From assembly GCA_963662155.1 (NCBI GenBank), contig OY759261.1, forward strand, positions 1,646,227 through 1,710,226: a stretch of DNA of 64,000 nucleotides, read 5' to 3'. The position numbers were made by a program, and so were the translations under genes. The stretch is from Lamellibrachia columna (Eukaryota > Annelida > Polychaeta > Sabellida > Siboglinidae). Below are positions 61,035-64,000 of this stretch, piece after piece. Position 1 is the first letter of the stretch, and every line of letters begins with the position of its first letter. A model generated the notes under the pieces. The model made no database searches. It was not told the origin of the DNA and saw only the letters and a program-made list of their open reading frames with translations.

Positions 61035-61431
61035 TAATAGAAAAACACTAATCATCCAATCCTGAAATAAACATATCGAAGTATCGCCTTGATACATCTT
61101 CCTCCAATATACATGTAACTATTCAATATAACCGAACTATCGAAATAGACTATACACAACATCATAATATCGGCATATCATTCCAATATTAAAAAAATAT
61201 AACATTCATTGTCATTCTAAAATGAGGATGCATGCAAATCACTCTCACATTTCAAACAGGTATTTTCACCATCTTACCTCCAAAAACTCCATATGAAATT
61301 ATTCAAAATTCAGCTAAAATAAGGACACTTTCAATTATCAATTACCCCCTCCGCAATTATTTTGGGGTGCAATATACCCAAACTGAGTAATGTAGAATGC
61401 GTCACCTCATGATAATAATAATAATGATAAA

Positions 61432-63002
61432 GGTACAACCAGAATAGAAATCACATTTTATTAATATGAACAATTTATGTAGAAATAACTAGCTAATTAC
61501 AAATAAATATTCTACAAAACTACTATCATAATTACTAGGTAGTAACACAAAATAAAATATCCCTCCCACACAAAAAAGAAAACCAAAACAAATGTAGGGC
61601 TCATCGGCCCACCATCGTTTCAACCCCACCACCACCCCCCAACAGTAAATCATCAAGCATTCTTGAAACATGTCTCCTATTATAAACTCCCTACAGGAGA
61701 CACGCGGGTCACGGATATAACATGATATCACATGAACATCTCTTAATTCCGAGAATACGAAATGACCCGTAATCGGGTCTTCAGTCCAACCAACTATAAG
61801 TGTATATTCACAAACACACCAATAACATAAAGAATTATGTTCGATCTTCGTTAAGATTGCCGACCTCATTTCGTCATTGTTACCGACATCAATGTAGCTT
61901 CCATACCCGTACGCTTGTAGCTATCTCGGCCGTACGCTTGTAGCTATCTCGGCCGTACGCTTGAAGCTATCTCGGCCTAATCGTGGGTGAATGCCAGAAC
62001 ATCACATCCGCGTCACTGTGTGGCTCGTCTCCAAAAACGGACACTCCGGTTGATAATTGATCTGGTAAATGTCGAGTATCTGGTGATGTAGCAATGTTTC
62101 TCGCTTCTTCTTGCTAGCTCATAAAAACCGGATATGATTTGCCTTCTATTTGCTTCCAGCCCTCACATATATCGCTCACATATATCACACATTTTAGAAT
62201 CCATCCCAAATGCTTTGAAATCACCACATATAAAGTCACACCTGAACTAATATGTATAAATGCAAAACTATTTAATTTTCATCATAATAAACATATTGTT
62301 TAATCCAAAATCCTGCCTACCAACCCTATAATAAAACAACTAGACCTATGAAGGATGGCAATATTTTAGTCCTCAATGGAACTTTGACCGACTTTCTAGC
62401 GTTACGTAATCACAGCCGTCGGTCAGCTAAAACTCCCAACATAACCACCTTCCCAAAATAACTGGCACGCAGTGACAAACATACCATATACACTTCTCTA
62501 AATTACCTCTTACAAATGTTAAAGATCTCAATCCCCGAATTCATGACATAGCCAATCTTTCGCTGTTGACACGGATTGGCGAGGTTTCCGCTCACTAGTT
62601 TGGCTCAGGTCTAGTTGGAAAGAAACATTTCAATAATTCAACGCTCGTGAACGGTGGTTGCACAAATGAACAAGACGTCAAATGAAAGAAAAATTAACAT
62701 TTCACATACGATAGTTAATCAGTTATTAAAAAAAATAACAAGTAGACTCCTGTGTATATGTAGTTATCACAATCAGATAAATCCGATTCTGTAGTAATCG
62801 ACCAGGGAATTATTCACGCTGCGAAATAACTTTTAATAGCGTCTAACATGACCAATCGCTATCCAAATATGAACCCACAGTAAACAATATCGTTATACCC
62901 ATCATGGTTAAAATAAAACACAGCTATGTTTGCATACGTACCTCGAAATGTCTTACTATCAAACAACCCTGTTCTAAGAGCTACAAAGTCAGTTCCGAGG
63001 CA
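61432..63002 (-). repeat. LTR-like repeat R, copy 3 (probable 5' LTR)
   Basis: About 1,571 bp, uninterrupted, aligned with R copy 1 over its full length. In minus-strand sense it starts TGCCTCGGAACTG, and near its end has AATAAAATGTG, a poly(A)-signal-like stretch. It sits about 400 bp upstream of the gag start, as a 5' LTR with leader would. The LTR end and primer binding site could not be fixed. A triple repeat of GTACGCTTGTAGCTATCTCG (61,910-61,975) is a local expansion; other copies have one. Confidence 0.6.
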
Positions 63003-63039
63003 TCAGTCCCTTATCTACGTTATCACGAAGCATTCATTC

Positions 63040-63540
63040 CGTCCCAGGCGCACGGCGGCTTGTCGCGGAACACACGCGTTTCGCCGTCTGACGTGGCCGT
63101 CTACGGGCGTCGTACCACGAACATCGTGCAGAGGCGATTCGGTTGTCTGCTGGCGTTCTGTCGTACCGCTACGGCCGCCGTGCCACGAACGTCGTGCATA
63201 AACGATTATGTTGTCGTGCCGCGAACATATTGCAGAGACGATTTTGCGCTCTGCAGTCGTTCTGGCGTAGTGCTTCGGCCGCAGTCGTTCTGGCGTAGTG
63301 CTCCGGCCGCAGTCGTTCTGGCGTAGTGCTCCGGCCGCAGTCGTTCTGGCGTAGTGCTCCGGCCGCAGTCGTTCTGGCGTAGTGCTCCGGCCGCAGTCGT
63401 TCTGGCGTAGTGCTCCGGCCGCAGTCGTTCTGGCGTAGTGCTCCGGCCGCAGTGCAGCGTACGTAGCGTTGAATCGACTCTGTCGTCGATCCCGTCTACC
63501 GCTACGGTTGTCGGGACCGTCTTTATTCGCAACAGGGATG
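63040..63540. repeat. CpG-rich region with a 28-bp array
   Basis: A 28-bp unit, CCGCAGTCGTTCTGGCGTAG plus TGCTCCGG, is repeated about 7 times at 63,255-63,455. Before it are three diverged units of about 50-57 bp sharing TGCCACGAACGTCGTGCA and GAGGCGATT. Base composition and CpG content are far above the rest of the window. Frames across the array on both strands are artefacts. Confidence 0.85.
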
Positions 63541-64000
63541 TCGTCTCGCTAGTGACGTTTTAGCATCGCCTCGCCCCTTCGATATTCGCTACGCATCTCA
63601 GCTATGTTTTCAATAATGTTCTCAAGTTTCACACGCTACTTCTTAATTTTATGGGAGTGTAGGCTCTTCTACCCCCTCGTTCAGTTATACCTTACCCCTG
63701 GTTCATTCATACGTCGTTCGTATGTCATCCGGGCGCCCACGCAGGGCTATGCAACCCTTCTGTGTCCACATTACTTTCACCCTGATCTGTTCGCCGAGAT
63801 GCCTCGCACGTTTATTCCGTCTCTTTTTATACTCCTTGTTTCTGAAATAACACATGACACTAGTTCACCAATCACCGCCTCCTGGTCTAGTCCTCTAAGA
63901 AAAACATCCCTAAAACGGGTAAAACTCCTGTCTTTGCATATTTAATAAGCATCATTCTCTAAGATAAACAAACATCACCGTCCACGTCGTAGATACGGAC
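63541..64000. other. No gene recognised at the right edge
   Basis: A plus-strand frame at 63,604-63,945 (113 codons, hydrophobic start) has no motif that I recognise and may be chance. Confidence 0.45.

Overview
This is a gene-poor stretch of a eukaryotic, almost certainly invertebrate animal, nuclear genome. It is AT-rich. Non-LTR retrotransposon debris is abundant, mostly CR1/Jockey-like, including a CR1-type ORF1 with an SGNH/esterase domain. There is a Ty3/gypsy element with Gmr1-like domain order, a short LTR element with a tRNA-Trp-type primer site, a TA-flanked inverted-repeat element, many long minisatellites, and one intron-bearing gene with a C-terminal domain resembling the DUF7869 family of animal proteins. 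The species cannot be fixed from sequence alone; a marine lophotrochozoan, or possibly a cephalochordate, is a guess. I saw no intact host gene.

Layout. 1-8.1 kb: repeats of a dispersed element 'E' (copies at about 0.5, 2.2, 4.7 and 5.1-5.85 kb, partly as an inverted duplication) with 24-, 17-, 27- and 49-bp tandem arrays. 8.1-13.9 kb: a minus-strand CR1-like LINE split by a 4-kb inverted-repeat element (9,061-13,054), which itself contains a 503-bp LTR derivative (10,826-11,328). 14.8-25.95 kb: a dispersed segment 'F' followed by a ~1.6-kb LTR-like repeat 'R1' broken by two LINEs. 26-31 kb: LINE fragments nested in each other. 31.26-33.4 kb: a 33-bp array. 34.3-38 kb: LINE remnants and a 76-bp array. 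38.6-39.0 kb: (TA)n. 40.3-42.2 kb: a rearranged F copy. 42.8-48.9 kb: the DUF7869-like gene, broken by a CR1 tail and by about 77 copies of a 43-bp repeat inside its coding exon. 49.7-63.0 kb: another F copy, then a minus-strand Gmr1-like retrotransposon bounded by two copies of R (its probable LTRs), carrying a ~72-bp array and two nested CR1 copies. 63.0-64 kb: a CpG-rich 28-bp array and unassigned sequence.

The most striking pattern is how the tandem arrays arise. In several cases an array sits exactly inside a known sequence (element E, segment F, an LTR, an RT reading frame, a coding exon), with the two halves of that sequence intact on either side. In most of these a single-copy relative elsewhere in the window, or the flanking reading frame, shows the pre-expansion state. 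The window thus records repeated birth of minisatellites and microsatellites from internal segments of mobile elements and of one gene.

Nothing here works together as an operon or pathway. All coding sequences found are mobile-element genes or a probable pseudogene, and nearly all carry stops, frameshifts or deletions. Element boundaries are by-eye alignments and most are good to about 5-30 bp. Boundaries supported by target-site duplications or exact repeats are identified as such.
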